Shown piece after piece: positions 43,550-51,413 of a stretch of DNA of 64,000 nucleotides (its first letter is position 1; the number at the start of each line of letters is the position of its first letter). The translations under genes were made by a program, and so were the position numbers. The notes below the pieces were generated by a model. That model was not told where the DNA came from. It searched no databases and saw nothing but the letters and a program-made list of their open reading frames with translations. This DNA is from CATQHS01 sp963422655 (GTDB lineage Bacteria > Actinomycetota > Acidimicrobiia > Acidimicrobiales > Aldehydirespiratoraceae), in assembly GCA_963422655.1 (NCBI GenBank), contig OY730440.1, positions 372,001 to 436,000 of the forward strand. Direction: 5' to 3'.

Positions 43550-44782
43550 ATGCCGCCCACCCGGTCGATCCGGGCCGTCGTTGCCACCGCCGCGCTGGTC
43601 GCAGCCTGTACCGGAAGCGGTGCCGACGACCCCCAGGCCCGGCTGAGCGGTCTGATCGCGGTGGCCGGTCCCACCGGCCTGAGAATACTGAAACCGACCG
43701 GTGAGCTCGTGGTCGAACTGGCCGAGGACATGGTCGTGACTCAGCCCACTTGGTCCCGGGCCGGTACCAGTCTGGCCGCTACTCTCATCGACCGTGGCTC
43801 CGGAACCGCCCAGGTGGCAGTGGTGGACACCGCGACCTGGGAGTTGACGGCCACCCCGGCCTACCGTCCGTACTTCTTCTACACCTGGAATCACGACGGG
43901 AGCCTTCTGGCCGCGCTGGGGCCGGGCCGACAGGGAGGGACCTCCGTCGACATCCTCGACGCCGCCGGAGCTCCAGCCGCCAACTCCCCCATCGAGGGCA
44001 ACGCCATGTACGTGGCCTGGGAGCCGGGTGGCGACGACCTGTTGCTGCACGCCGACGACCGGCTGTTTCTGCTGGACGACCCCGATGCAGTGGAAACCTC
44101 TGCCGCCCTCGGCGTGGTTGGGACCGATTTCCAGGCTCCTTCATGGATTCCGGGAACCCGCGACGTTTTGTACGTCGACTCGGCCGGCACCCGCGGCCGA
44201 CTGCTGCGCCACAACGTCGACACTGCAGAGATCATCGACTTGGGAGCGGCTGAGGGTTTCGTCATCTTCTCGGTCCACCCCGATGGGCAGAAGGCGGCGC
44301 TGTTCCAGGAGGGGCCGATCATCAGACCCGGCTCGGGCTCGAATGACGGCACCGCTCTGGTATCGGCTCAGAACGCTCTGGTATCGGCTCAGAACCGATC
44401 GCCGCGGGTCGAGATGGTCGACCTGGTCACCGGGAACCGCACTCCGGTCGTGGAGACGGTGAGCGTCTGGCTGGAGTGGAGCCCCGCGGGCGAGCGGCTT
44501 CTGGTGGCCACCCTGGACGGCACCGGGTTCGGTTGGCACGTCTGGGCCGACCAGCACCTCGACGACCTGGGATCATTCACCCCGACCCCGACGTTCGCCC
44601 GCGACTACATGGCGTTCTCCAGCCAGTACGTGGAGTCTCCTCGCCTCTGGTCACCCGACGGCTCGGCGTTCGGTTTCGGGGCAATGACCGACACCGGACC
44701 AGTCGCGGCTGTAACGGAGGCCAGCGGGGCCTGGACTGTCAACCTGGAGGCCGGCGAAGTTGCCTTCTGGAGCCCCCGCTGA
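43550..44782 (+). CDS. Lipoprotein with beta-propeller-like (TolB-type) repeats
   Basis: A 410-residue exported protein. A signal peptide with lipobox ALVAAC places the lipid-modified cysteine near residue 19. The rest is a run of WD/TolB-like strands (PTWSRAGTSLAA, YTWNHDGSLLAALG, VAWEPGGDDLLLH, WLEWSPAGERLLVA, RLWSPDGSAFGFG), consistent with a six- or seven-bladed propeller. A tandem 21-bp duplication (44354-44395) repeats ALVSAQN in one loop. Ligand unknown. Confidence 0.82.
   Translation: MPPTRSIRAVVATAALVAACTGSGADDPQARLSGLIAVAGPTGLRILKPTGELVVELAEDMVVTQPTWSRAGTSLAATLIDRGSGTAQVAVVDTATWELTATPAYRPYFFYTWNHDGSLLAALGPGRQGGTSVDILDAAGAPAANSPIEGNAMYVAWEPGGDDLLLHADDRLFLLDDPDAVETSAALGVVGTDFQAPSWIPGTRDVLYVDSAGTRGRLLRHNVDTAEIIDLGAAEGFVIFSVHPDGQKAALFQEGPIIRPGSGSNDGTALVSAQNALVSAQNRSPRVEMVDLVTGNRTPVVETVSVWLEWSPAGERLLVATLDGTGFGWHVWADQHLDDLGSFTPTPTFARDYMAFSSQYVESPRLWSPDGSAFGFGAMTDTGPVAAVTEASGAWTVNLEAGEVAFWSPR
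44354..44395 (+). repeat. 21-bp tandem duplication in lipoprotein gene
   Basis: Two exact adjacent copies of a 21-base unit beginning GCTCTGGTATCGG encode ALVSAQN twice. An exact copy implies a recent slippage event. Confidence 0.95.
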
Positions 44783-44868
44783 CAGTCGTCGCCGCTCGAT
44801 GTCGGACATCAGCGCCCATGACCCCCGATGCTGAACCACTAGCCTGAGCGCACTTTCTGAGGAGAACC

Positions 44869-45309
44869 ATGGACATCGGAGCCGTCAGCGACCGTCTCGA
44901 GATCAATGATCTGCTCACCCGTTATGCCACTGCGGTAGACCGGCGGGATTGGGACCTGTACCGCTCCGTTTTCACCCCCGACGCCCACATCGACTACACC
45001 TCGGCCGGGGGCCGGGCCGGGTCGGTCGATGAGATCACCAAATGGCTGGAGGAAACCCTGGCCGTGTTCAAGGCCACCCAGCACATGGTCGCCAACCCTG
45101 CAATCGAGCTGGACGAAAACACGGCCACGGTCACGGCCATGTTCTTCAACCCCATCGAAATGCCCGACGGCTCGGTGTTCACGACCGGAGGTTGGTATCA
45201 CCACCGGCTGGTTCGAACCTCCGACGGCTGGCGAAGCCGGGCCCTCCGGGAGGAATCGAGTTGGTTCCAGGGGCTGCCCCGAGATACCACCAGCCCAGAG
45301 CAGACCTGA
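44869..45309 (+). CDS. SnoaL-like (NTF2 fold) protein
   Basis: A 146-residue protein of the SnoaL/NTF2-like fold: EINDLLTRYATAVDRRDWDLYRSVFTPDAHIDYT is the family N-terminus, then THDEI-type (SVDEITKWL), TQHMVANPAIEL and GGWYHHRLVRTSDGWRSRAL. Members include ring hydroxylase small subunits, isomerases and dehydratases. A GAGGAG ribosome site precedes ATG 44869, and TAGCCT about 25 bases before the start could be the -10. It precedes a CaiB-type CoA transferase by 23 bp, suggesting a shared catabolic route. Confidence 0.85.
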   Translation: MDIGAVSDRLEINDLLTRYATAVDRRDWDLYRSVFTPDAHIDYTSAGGRAGSVDEITKWLEETLAVFKATQHMVANPAIELDENTATVTAMFFNPIEMPDGSVFTTGGWYHHRLVRTSDGWRSRALREESSWFQGLPRDTTSPEQT

Positions 45310-45332
45310 CGAAACGACTTGGAGTGCCCGCA

Positions 45333-46523
45333 ATGACCGGACCGATGGAAGGCATCCGCATCGTGGAGCTGAGCGTGGCCGTCACCGGCCCGCTGGCGGT
45401 GGCCATGCTGGTGGACCAGGGCGCGGATGCAGTCAAGATCGAAGCGCCGGGTCTCGGCGACTCCGGCCGTCACGTCGGTGTCAGCTCGGGCGGCATCTCG
45501 GCCCTGTTCCAGATCTGCAACCGGGGCAAACGATCGATCGCTCTGGACTGCCGTGACCCGAGGGGCCTCGCCATCGCCCTCGATCTCATCGCCGATGCCG
45601 ACGTGTTCGTGCAGAACATGCGACCCGGCGCCGTCGACCGATTGGGATTGGGCTACGAGGCCGCCGCCGAGCGCAATCCCGACATCGTCTACGTCTCGCT
45701 GTCGGGTTTCGGTCCCGACGGCCCCTACGCCCACCGCCGGGCCTACGACTCGGTCCTGCAGGCCCAGGGGGGGCTCGTGGCCAACCAGACCGGACTCAAC
45801 GACACTTCACCCAAGTTCCTCCGCCAAGCCGTAGCCGACAAGATCACCTCCTACACCGCCGCTCAGGCCATCACCGCCGCCCTGTTCGCACGCGAGCGCG
45901 GAGCCGGCGGCCAGCACGTGGAGCTGGCCATGCTCGATGCCGTCGTCGCCTTCTTGTATGTCGACTCGGCCGCCCATGAGGTGGCCATGGACAACAACCA
46001 GCCCCATATGGGCCAGTCGCTCGTAGCCAACCAGAAAGCAATGGCATTCACCGACGGTCATGCCGTAGTGGCCACTGTCACCGACGCCGAGTTCCACGGG
46101 ATGGCACGGGCCTTCGGTGTCGATTCCTCCGACCCCCGATTGGCCACCATGGCCGATCGCTGGCAGAACAAGGAAACGACCAGCCAGACGTTTCGGGCCG
46201 TTCATGCGGCGGCGGCTCAGATGTCGCTGGCCGAAGGGGTGGAGGCGATGGAACGAGCCGACGTGCCCTACGGAGTGGTGCTACCGGTCGAGGCCGTTGC
46301 CGACGACGCTCAAGTGGTACACAACCGGCTGCTGGAGAAGCATGATCACCCAGTGATGGGCCGGGTCCGCCAGCATCGGGTTCCGTCTCACTTCGGCGGG
46401 ACTCCGGCATCGCTGCGGAACCCGTCGGCGCCGACGCTGGGCCAGCACACCGACGAGGTGCTCGACGAGTTGGGCTGGGGAGATCGCCTCGACGAGCTGA
46501 GAGCCGAAGGGGTGGTGGCCTGA
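45333..46523 (+). CDS. CaiB/BaiF class III CoA-transferase
   Basis: A 396-residue acyl-CoA transferase that moves CoA between carboxylic acids. The N-terminal MEGIRIVELSVAVTGPLAV, NRGKRSIALDCRDPRG, the catalytic aspartate in AMLDAVVAFLY and GQHTDEVLDELG near the end are family hallmarks. It lacks the racemase GHDLNY/IGDFGGGG pair seen in the other paralogue (2.7-3.8 kb). ATG 45333 has GGAG upstream. SnoaL, CaiB and Nudix genes form a tight run. Confidence 0.9.
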   Translation: MTGPMEGIRIVELSVAVTGPLAVAMLVDQGADAVKIEAPGLGDSGRHVGVSSGGISALFQICNRGKRSIALDCRDPRGLAIALDLIADADVFVQNMRPGAVDRLGLGYEAAAERNPDIVYVSLSGFGPDGPYAHRRAYDSVLQAQGGLVANQTGLNDTSPKFLRQAVADKITSYTAAQAITAALFARERGAGGQHVELAMLDAVVAFLYVDSAAHEVAMDNNQPHMGQSLVANQKAMAFTDGHAVVATVTDAEFHGMARAFGVDSSDPRLATMADRWQNKETTSQTFRAVHAAAAQMSLAEGVEAMERADVPYGVVLPVEAVADDAQVVHNRLLEKHDHPVMGRVRQHRVPSHFGGTPASLRNPSAPTLGQHTDEVLDELGWGDRLDELRAEGVVA

Positions 46524-46526
46524 GCC

Positions 46527-47267
46527 GTGGAGGACACGAACCCATGTGAAACGCCGGCCATTGCGGCCGCCACCGTCGTGGTGCTGCGTGACGGTACCGG
46601 CGGGATGGAAACCCTGATGTTGCATCGGAATACGGGAATGGACTTCGGCGGCCTGTGGGTATTCCCCGGAGGTTGCATAGACGCCGACGATCACGACGGG
46701 TCCGGTGACCTCATGCGAGCGGCCCGCAACGCCGCGGCCCGTGAAGCGGCTGAGGAGGCGGCCGTAGTCGTCGATCCGCAGGCCTTGGTGTACTTCTCGT
46801 TCTGGCTGCCGCCCCCGGTCACGCCTCGGCGTTATGCCACCTGGTTCTTCGCCGTGCGCGCTCCGGCGGAGGAGGTGACCATCGACGAGGCCGAGATCGT
46901 GCACCATGAGTGGATGACCCCGGCCGAGGCGTTGCGCCGGGGGGAGATCGAACTGGCCCCGCCCACTTGGGTCACGCTCCATACCGTCGGACGGTTCGCG
47001 ACGGTGCAAGAGGCGCTGTCGCACCTGGCCCGACGCCGACCCCGACGCTACGAGACCCGTATAGGCCCGGGCCAGGACGGGCCGGTGGCCATGTGGGCGG
47101 GCGACGCCGGTTACGACAGCCGCGACCCGGCCGTGCCCGGCCCCCGCCACCGACTGGCCGTGACCACGGCCGGCTACCGGTTCGACGAATCGGGCTACAC
47201 AGACCCGCAGCCCCAGGAATCTGCTAGAAAGACCGGCTCCCCGGTCGGGCCAAGAGGTCACCGATGA
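46527..47267 (+). CDS. Nudix hydrolase (NUDT7/19-like)
   Basis: A 246-residue pyrophosphatase. The Nudix box is present with GG near GLWVFPGGCI, then REAAEEAA (metal-binding REXXEE), and a WMTPAEALRRGE substrate segment typical of CoA-diphosphatase-like NUDT7/NUDT19 relatives. Three bases separate it from the CoA-transferase stop, so CoA-ester turnover is a reasonable but unproven role. The last 44 bases overlap the convergent hydrolase gene. Confidence 0.85.
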   Translation: MEDTNPCETPAIAAATVVVLRDGTGGMETLMLHRNTGMDFGGLWVFPGGCIDADDHDGSGDLMRAARNAAAREAAEEAAVVVDPQALVYFSFWLPPPVTPRRYATWFFAVRAPAEEVTIDEAEIVHHEWMTPAEALRRGEIELAPPTWVTLHTVGRFATVQEALSHLARRRPRRYETRIGPGQDGPVAMWAGDAGYDSRDPAVPGPRHRLAVTTAGYRFDESGYTDPQPQESARKTGSPVGPRGHR

Positions 47268-48141
47268 GCCCGGCCAGTTCCAAAGGCTTGTCGCCTTGGA
47301 TCGAATGACCGGCACCCTCGACCACTGTGTGAACAGAATCGGGGCATCGCCTCATCCACTCCGCCACGTCGGAGTCGTCGACCACGCTCCAGCGCCCCCC
47401 CTGCCACAAGGTCACCGCCATGGCGAGTCGGTCGACCTTGTCCCACAGAGCCTCGAAGGGTGATTGCGCACCAGAGCCGGCCGAGCCGGCCGGGTTGCGG
47501 ATGCGGTCGTAGTTCCAGCGCCAACGCCCGTCGTCGGTCTCATGGGCGTTGTGAAGCACTCCCCGACGCAGGGACTGCTCGCTGCGGCTCGGGTTGTGCT
47601 CAATGGTGCGGGCCAGGATGGCTTCGAAGCTGTCGAAGTCTTCGGGGCCGTCCACGAAGGCCATGATGGGCCCGGACTTGGCCCGGGTTGTGCCCGGAGT
47701 GACGTCGACGATGCCCAAGCGACGGACCAAGTGAGGATGATCGGCGGCCAGGCAGATGGCAGTGAGACCCCCCAGCGACATGCCCACCACCGCTTCAGCC
47801 TCGGGAGCCAGTGCGTCGACGGCAACAGCCACGTCATCGGCCATCGTCTCGGGGCTGTAATCATGATCGGGCCGGTGGTCCGAGCGGCCGTGACCGGGAA
47901 GATCCACCGCCACCAGCGGGCGTTCCAACGCCAGTGCTACCGTGTCCCAGGTGTGAGCGTTCTGAGCCCCACCGTGAACGAGCACCAGCTCCGGATCACC
48001 CGACCCCCACACCAGCGCCGACAGCGCCAACCCGGACGGAAGCGTCACCGTGGTGCGGCACACTGTCGGCGGCCCGGTCCAAGCGATCCCGTACTCGGTG
48101 GCGTTGTCGATCAGAAGACCGAACTCGTCATGAGTGACCAT
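47224..48141 (-). CDS. Alpha/beta-hydrolase
   Basis: A 305-residue serine hydrolase. LVLVHGGAQNAHTW is the oxyanion-hole segment; VGMSLGGLTA carries the nucleophile serine; the acid is probably in VVDDSDVAEW, and GAGHSIQGDKP holds the histidine. No signal peptide. Substrate unknown. It begins at ATG 48141; the upstream 87 bp separate it from the ABC-2 permease gene on the same strand. Confidence 0.88.
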   Translation of the reverse strand: MVTHDEFGLLIDNATEYGIAWTGPPTVCRTTVTLPSGLALSALVWGSGDPELVLVHGGAQNAHTWDTVALALERPLVAVDLPGHGRSDHRPDHDYSPETMADDVAVAVDALAPEAEAVVGMSLGGLTAICLAADHPHLVRRLGIVDVTPGTTRAKSGPIMAFVDGPEDFDSFEAILARTIEHNPSRSEQSLRRGVLHNAHETDDGRWRWNYDRIRNPAGSAGSGAQSPFEALWDKVDRLAMAVTLWQGGRWSVVDDSDVAEWMRRCPDSVHTVVEGAGHSIQGDKPLELAGLIGDLLARPGSRSF

Positions 48142-48216
48142 GTTTGCTCCCCGCCGACCCGTGCCGATCCTCCAATGCGCTTCCGACCCGCATCATCGTT
48201 CAGAACTCGATAATCC

Positions 48217-48228
48217 CTGCAATTGCAG
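48217..48228. promoter_or_regulatory. 12-bp perfect palindrome after ABC permease gene
   Basis: CTGCAATTGCAG lies directly against the stop of the ABC-2 permease and about 76 bp before the hydrolase start. Possibly an operator for the hydrolase; too short to be a terminator alone. Confidence 0.3.
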
Positions 48229-49014
48229 TCAGGACCGGTTCGGTTCCCAACGGAACATGCGAACCGCGACCAGCCCTGCGGCCACCAGCCACCCGCCCAT
48301 GACGGCCAGATGACCCCATTCGAAGGCGGGAGCATCCGAGAACGGGGACATGGCCTCGCCGAAGGCGGCCGCGAAGTGCTTGAGCGGGAAGATATCACCT
48401 ATGACCTCCAGCCACCGAGGCGGATCTCCGCCGACACCGAGCGAGACGAAGACGTTGGAGACGAAACCCAGAGGTATGAGCGTGGCGTTGGTCAGGGACT
48501 GCGCCGCAGCCATGGTCCGGGCCACCGCCGAGATGGCCACCCCAGCCACGGCAAAGGTGGCAGAACCGACGGCGAAAGTGACAACCATGGCCGGAAGCTT
48601 GGTCGCTTCGATGTTCACGCCGTAAGCCAGAGCTCCGAGGCTCACCATCACCACCGTCGACACCAGCGCGATCCATACCGCCGAACCCACCACGCCGGCC
48701 AGGTAGACCCACGGTGGCAACGGCGTGCCTCGGATCCGTTTGAGGATGCCCAGCTCACGGCGACTGGTGAGGTTGATGCCGATGTTGGTGTATGTGGCCG
48801 AGGCGGCCGAGAACACGGCCAAACCCGGCGTGTAGAACTGGCTGGTGCTGGAACCTCCGTAGCTGGTGTTGAAATCTTCGTTACCGAAGAGAGCGACGAA
48901 CAGCACCAGCAATATCACCGGGAAGACCAAGGTGAAGAAGGCCCCGATCGGGACCCGCCAGAAGATCCGGTTCTGGCTCCGAATCTGGACCACCAGCAGG
49001 CGAAGCGTTCTCAT
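48229..49014 (-). CDS. ABC-2 type exporter permease
   Basis: A 261-residue membrane protein with about six helices of the ABC-2 family (IFWRVPIGAFFTLVFPVILLVLFV; TSRRELGILKRIRGTPLPPWVYLAG loop). It overlaps the ATPase gene by 4 bp (ATGA), so the two proteins form one exporter. The substrate, possibly a lipid, drug or polysaccharide, cannot be told. Confidence 0.88.
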   Translation of the reverse strand: MRTLRLLVVQIRSQNRIFWRVPIGAFFTLVFPVILLVLFVALFGNEDFNTSYGGSSTSQFYTPGLAVFSAASATYTNIGINLTSRRELGILKRIRGTPLPPWVYLAGVVGSAVWIALVSTVVMVSLGALAYGVNIEATKLPAMVVTFAVGSATFAVAGVAISAVARTMAAAQSLTNATLIPLGFVSNVFVSLGVGGDPPRWLEVIGDIFPLKHFAAAFGEAMSPFSDAPAFEWGHLAVMGGWLVAAGLVAVRMFRWEPNRS

Positions 49015-49985
49015 CGCAGTCCCGCCTCGGCCCGGCCGCCGTCACCGGTCCAGCCGCCTGGTCCTTCATCGTCACCATGCTGCTCGTTCACCAGATCGAG
49101 GTAGGCCTCCTCCAGCGTGGGGCTGACCACGGCCAGCTCAGCCAGCTCGATCCCCCGTTCGAGCGCCCAACCGGTGACGTGAGCCAGATCGGCGGTGGGC
49201 GCGTCGGTGGTTATCTCCACGTGGCGACCCCGGCCGGCGACTTGGCCGATCAGTTGCCCCAGCATCGACGCGACCGGGTCGGCGAGGTCGGGCAGCACGA
49301 AACGGATCACCGTGCTGGCGGAGGCGTCAGCGCGGAGTCGGGCCGGAGTCCCCTCGGCCACGATCCGGCCCTGGGCCAGCACCACCACCCGGTCGGCGAG
49401 ATGTTCGGCCTCGTCGAGGTAGTGGGTGGTCAAAAGGACGGTCCGACCCAGCGCGGTCAGGTTCTCGATCAGGCTCCAACCCCGGCGCCGGGCGGCCGGA
49501 TCGAAACCGGTGGTCGGCTCGTCGAGGAAGATAAGTTCCGGGTCGCCCACTAGGCCCAAGGCCAAGTCGACCCGGCGCTGCTGCCCTCCCGACAGAGACG
49601 TGACCCGGACGTCGGCCTTCTCCGCAAGTTCCACCATCTCGATCACCTCGTCGGTGGGACGCGACCGTTCGTAGGCGGCGCCGTAGGTGTCGATCACTTC
49701 TCGTACGGTCAGCTCCGGGTCGATGCCCGATGACTGCAAAACGATGCCGATGCGGTCCCGGTACCAACTCGGAGCCGATCCAGGGTCGGCACCGAGTACC
49801 TGAACCGAACCGGTCGTACGGTGGCGATGGCCTTCGAGGATCTCCACGATGGTGGACTTGCCGGCCCCGTTGGGGCCGAGCAGAGCCACGATCTCGCCCT
49901 CGGCCACCCGCAGCGACACGCCGTCGACGGCTCGAACCGAGCCGTAGTGCTTGACGAGACCGTCAACCACGATGATGTCGCTCAC
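49011..49985 (-). CDS. ABC exporter ATPase
   Basis: A 324-residue ATPase of the ABC-2/DrrA-like class. GPNGAGKST (Walker A), LSGGQQRRVDLALGL (signature), LIFLDEPTTGFDP (Walker B) and a switch histidine in LLTTHYLDEAE are intact. The C-terminal 90 residues form the extra domain common in multidrug-type DrrA proteins. GTG 49985 lies eight bases after TATAGT, so the message is nearly leaderless. Confidence 0.92.
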   Translation of the reverse strand: MSDIIVVDGLVKHYGSVRAVDGVSLRVAEGEIVALLGPNGAGKSTIVEILEGHRHRTTGSVQVLGADPGSAPSWYRDRIGIVLQSSGIDPELTVREVIDTYGAAYERSRPTDEVIEMVELAEKADVRVTSLSGGQQRRVDLALGLVGDPELIFLDEPTTGFDPAARRRGWSLIENLTALGRTVLLTTHYLDEAEHLADRVVVLAQGRIVAEGTPARLRADASASTVIRFVLPDLADPVASMLGQLIGQVAGRGRHVEITTDAPTADLAHVTGWALERGIELAELAVVSPTLEEAYLDLVNEQHGDDEGPGGWTGDGGRAEAGLR

Positions 49986-49993
49986 GACCTGGC

Positions 49994-50021
49994 ACTATAC
50001 CGAGACCGGTGTTGATACAAT
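49994..50021. promoter_or_regulatory. Divergent promoter pair
   Basis: TATAGT on the minus strand (49994-49999) serves the ABC exporter; TACAAT on the plus strand (50016-50021) faces the small membrane gene. The two -10 boxes are only 16 bases apart, so the promoters should compete. Confidence 0.45.
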
Positions 50022-50064
50022 TTTTCGTTTGGAGCACCATTGGGGGGTGAAGCCGATCAAAGGC

Positions 50065-50436
50065 ATGGTGACCATCGCCGAGTACCCCAGCCGATGGGAG
50101 GCGAATGTGGCTGCAGCCCGCCTGCGAGATGCCGGCTTGGAGTCGACGGTGCTGGTCGATCCGGCCACCGACGTGGCCCCCCACCACGTAACCGATCGGA
50201 TGGCTGTGCTGGTTGTTCGCGAGGAGGCAGCCGAACCGGCTGCGGCCATCCTCGATCCGATCCGATCCGACCGCGAGGCCGAGCGTCTCGACGCCGCTTA
50301 TCACCAGCACCGGTTCTCGGACCGACCCGCTTGGATCCGCTACGCAACTTGGGCCCTCATCATTGCCATCCCCGGGCCCCTGGCTCTCAGCGCGCTGTGG
50401 GTGCTGTGGTATGGCGTTCGAGGCCTGTTTCCCTGA
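50065..50436 (+). CDS. DUF2007-like signal-transduction membrane protein
   Basis: A 123-residue protein: VTIAEYPSRWEANVAAARLRDAGLESTVLVD is the DUF2007 ferredoxin-like fold (beta-alpha, avoiding the usual cysteine), and the C-terminal 30 residues form one helix (WALIIAIPGPLALSALWVLWYG). ATG 50065 has AAAGG upstream; GTG 50047 is an alternative. Its role is not known for the family. Followed by an SDR gene 25 bp later. Confidence 0.7.
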   Translation: MVTIAEYPSRWEANVAAARLRDAGLESTVLVDPATDVAPHHVTDRMAVLVVREEAAEPAAAILDPIRSDREAERLDAAYHQHRFSDRPAWIRYATWALIIAIPGPLALSALWVLWYGVRGLFP

Positions 50437-50461
50437 CCCGCTCGAGAAAGGGCCCACAGAC

Positions 50462-51292
50462 ATGTCGAATGCTTCGTTGCCAGCCCTCGTCAGCTTCGCC
50501 GGAAAGAAGGTGGTGCTCACGGGTGGGGCCACTGGAGTGGGAGCAGCCGCGGTGCGACTTCTGGTCGGTTCCGGCTGCACCGATCTGACCGTCTTGGACG
50601 TGAAGGAGCCCACCGGACCGGCCACTGGTTTCATACCGACCGACATGAGCGACCCCGACTCGATAGACGCCGCCGTCACCGAGATCGGCAGAGGCGTCGA
50701 CGTGCTGTTCAACAACGCCGGGGTGGCCGGTGTTCATGCTCCGGATTTCGTCATCAGGGTCAACTACCTCGGTCTTCGCCGCCTCAGCGAAGGCCTGCTG
50801 CCCACCATGAACGCCGGAGGCGCAATCGTGAACACGGCCTCGATCGCCGGCTCCCGCTGGCATGAACGAATGCCGGAGATCACCGAGTTGATCGCCATCG
50901 CCGACTGGGACGAGGCGCTGGACTGGATGGCCGATCATTGCGAGCTGATCGAAGCGTCCCCATATGACCTGTCCAAGGAACTGGTGCAGGTCTGGACCAT
51001 GCACAGCTCCCGCCGCAGCGCCGTCGACTTCGACGTGAGGACCAACAGCCTGTGCCCGGGACCGATCGACACCCCCTTGATGACCGATTTCAGGCGGGAC
51101 GCGACCGACAAAGTCATCGACTGGGCCATCGATCAATCCAACGGAATCATCAGCCCTTCCGCCGTCGCCCGGTCGTTGCTGTTGCTGGGAACCGACGCCA
51201 CCGCTGCCATGAACGGCACCAACACCGTCGCCGACAACGGTTTCAGCGCCTGGATGATCACTGGTCACTTGGACTTCTCCGGCCTGGCCTGA
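50462..51292 (+). CDS. Short-chain dehydrogenase/reductase (steroid-dehydrogenase-like)
   Basis: A 276-residue SDR: TGGATGVG cofactor motif, VLDVKEP after strand 2, FNNAGVAG, the catalytic serine in IVNTASIAGS and tyrosine/lysine in SPYDLSKE. The insertion WHERMPEITELIAIADWDEALDWMADH after the serine resembles 3-alpha-hydroxysteroid-dehydrogenase-type SDRs. The substrate is not assigned. Followed by a Ski2-like helicase after 121 bp. Confidence 0.88.
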   Translation: MSNASLPALVSFAGKKVVLTGGATGVGAAAVRLLVGSGCTDLTVLDVKEPTGPATGFIPTDMSDPDSIDAAVTEIGRGVDVLFNNAGVAGVHAPDFVIRVNYLGLRRLSEGLLPTMNAGGAIVNTASIAGSRWHERMPEITELIAIADWDEALDWMADHCELIEASPYDLSKELVQVWTMHSSRRSAVDFDVRTNSLCPGPIDTPLMTDFRRDATDKVIDWAIDQSNGIISPSAVARSLLLLGTDATAAMNGTNTVADNGFSAWMITGHLDFSGLA

Positions 51293-51413
51293 GGCGGATA
51301 CGGCCCCAGAGTACGACGATCAGCGCGTCCGGACCACCGGTCACGACTGCGGCCACCACCCCATCGAACCGGCGACCTCGGACCCTGTTCGGGGCCCATA
51401 CCCTGGACGTCTC

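Noticed and set aside
45211..45226. tRNA-like GGTTCGAACCT
   Set aside because: Inside the SnoaL gene and has no surrounding cloverleaf.
48217..48228. Terminator role for the CTGCAATTGCAG palindrome
   Set aside because: Too short a stem with no loop or T-run; only an operator role was kept as a weak option.
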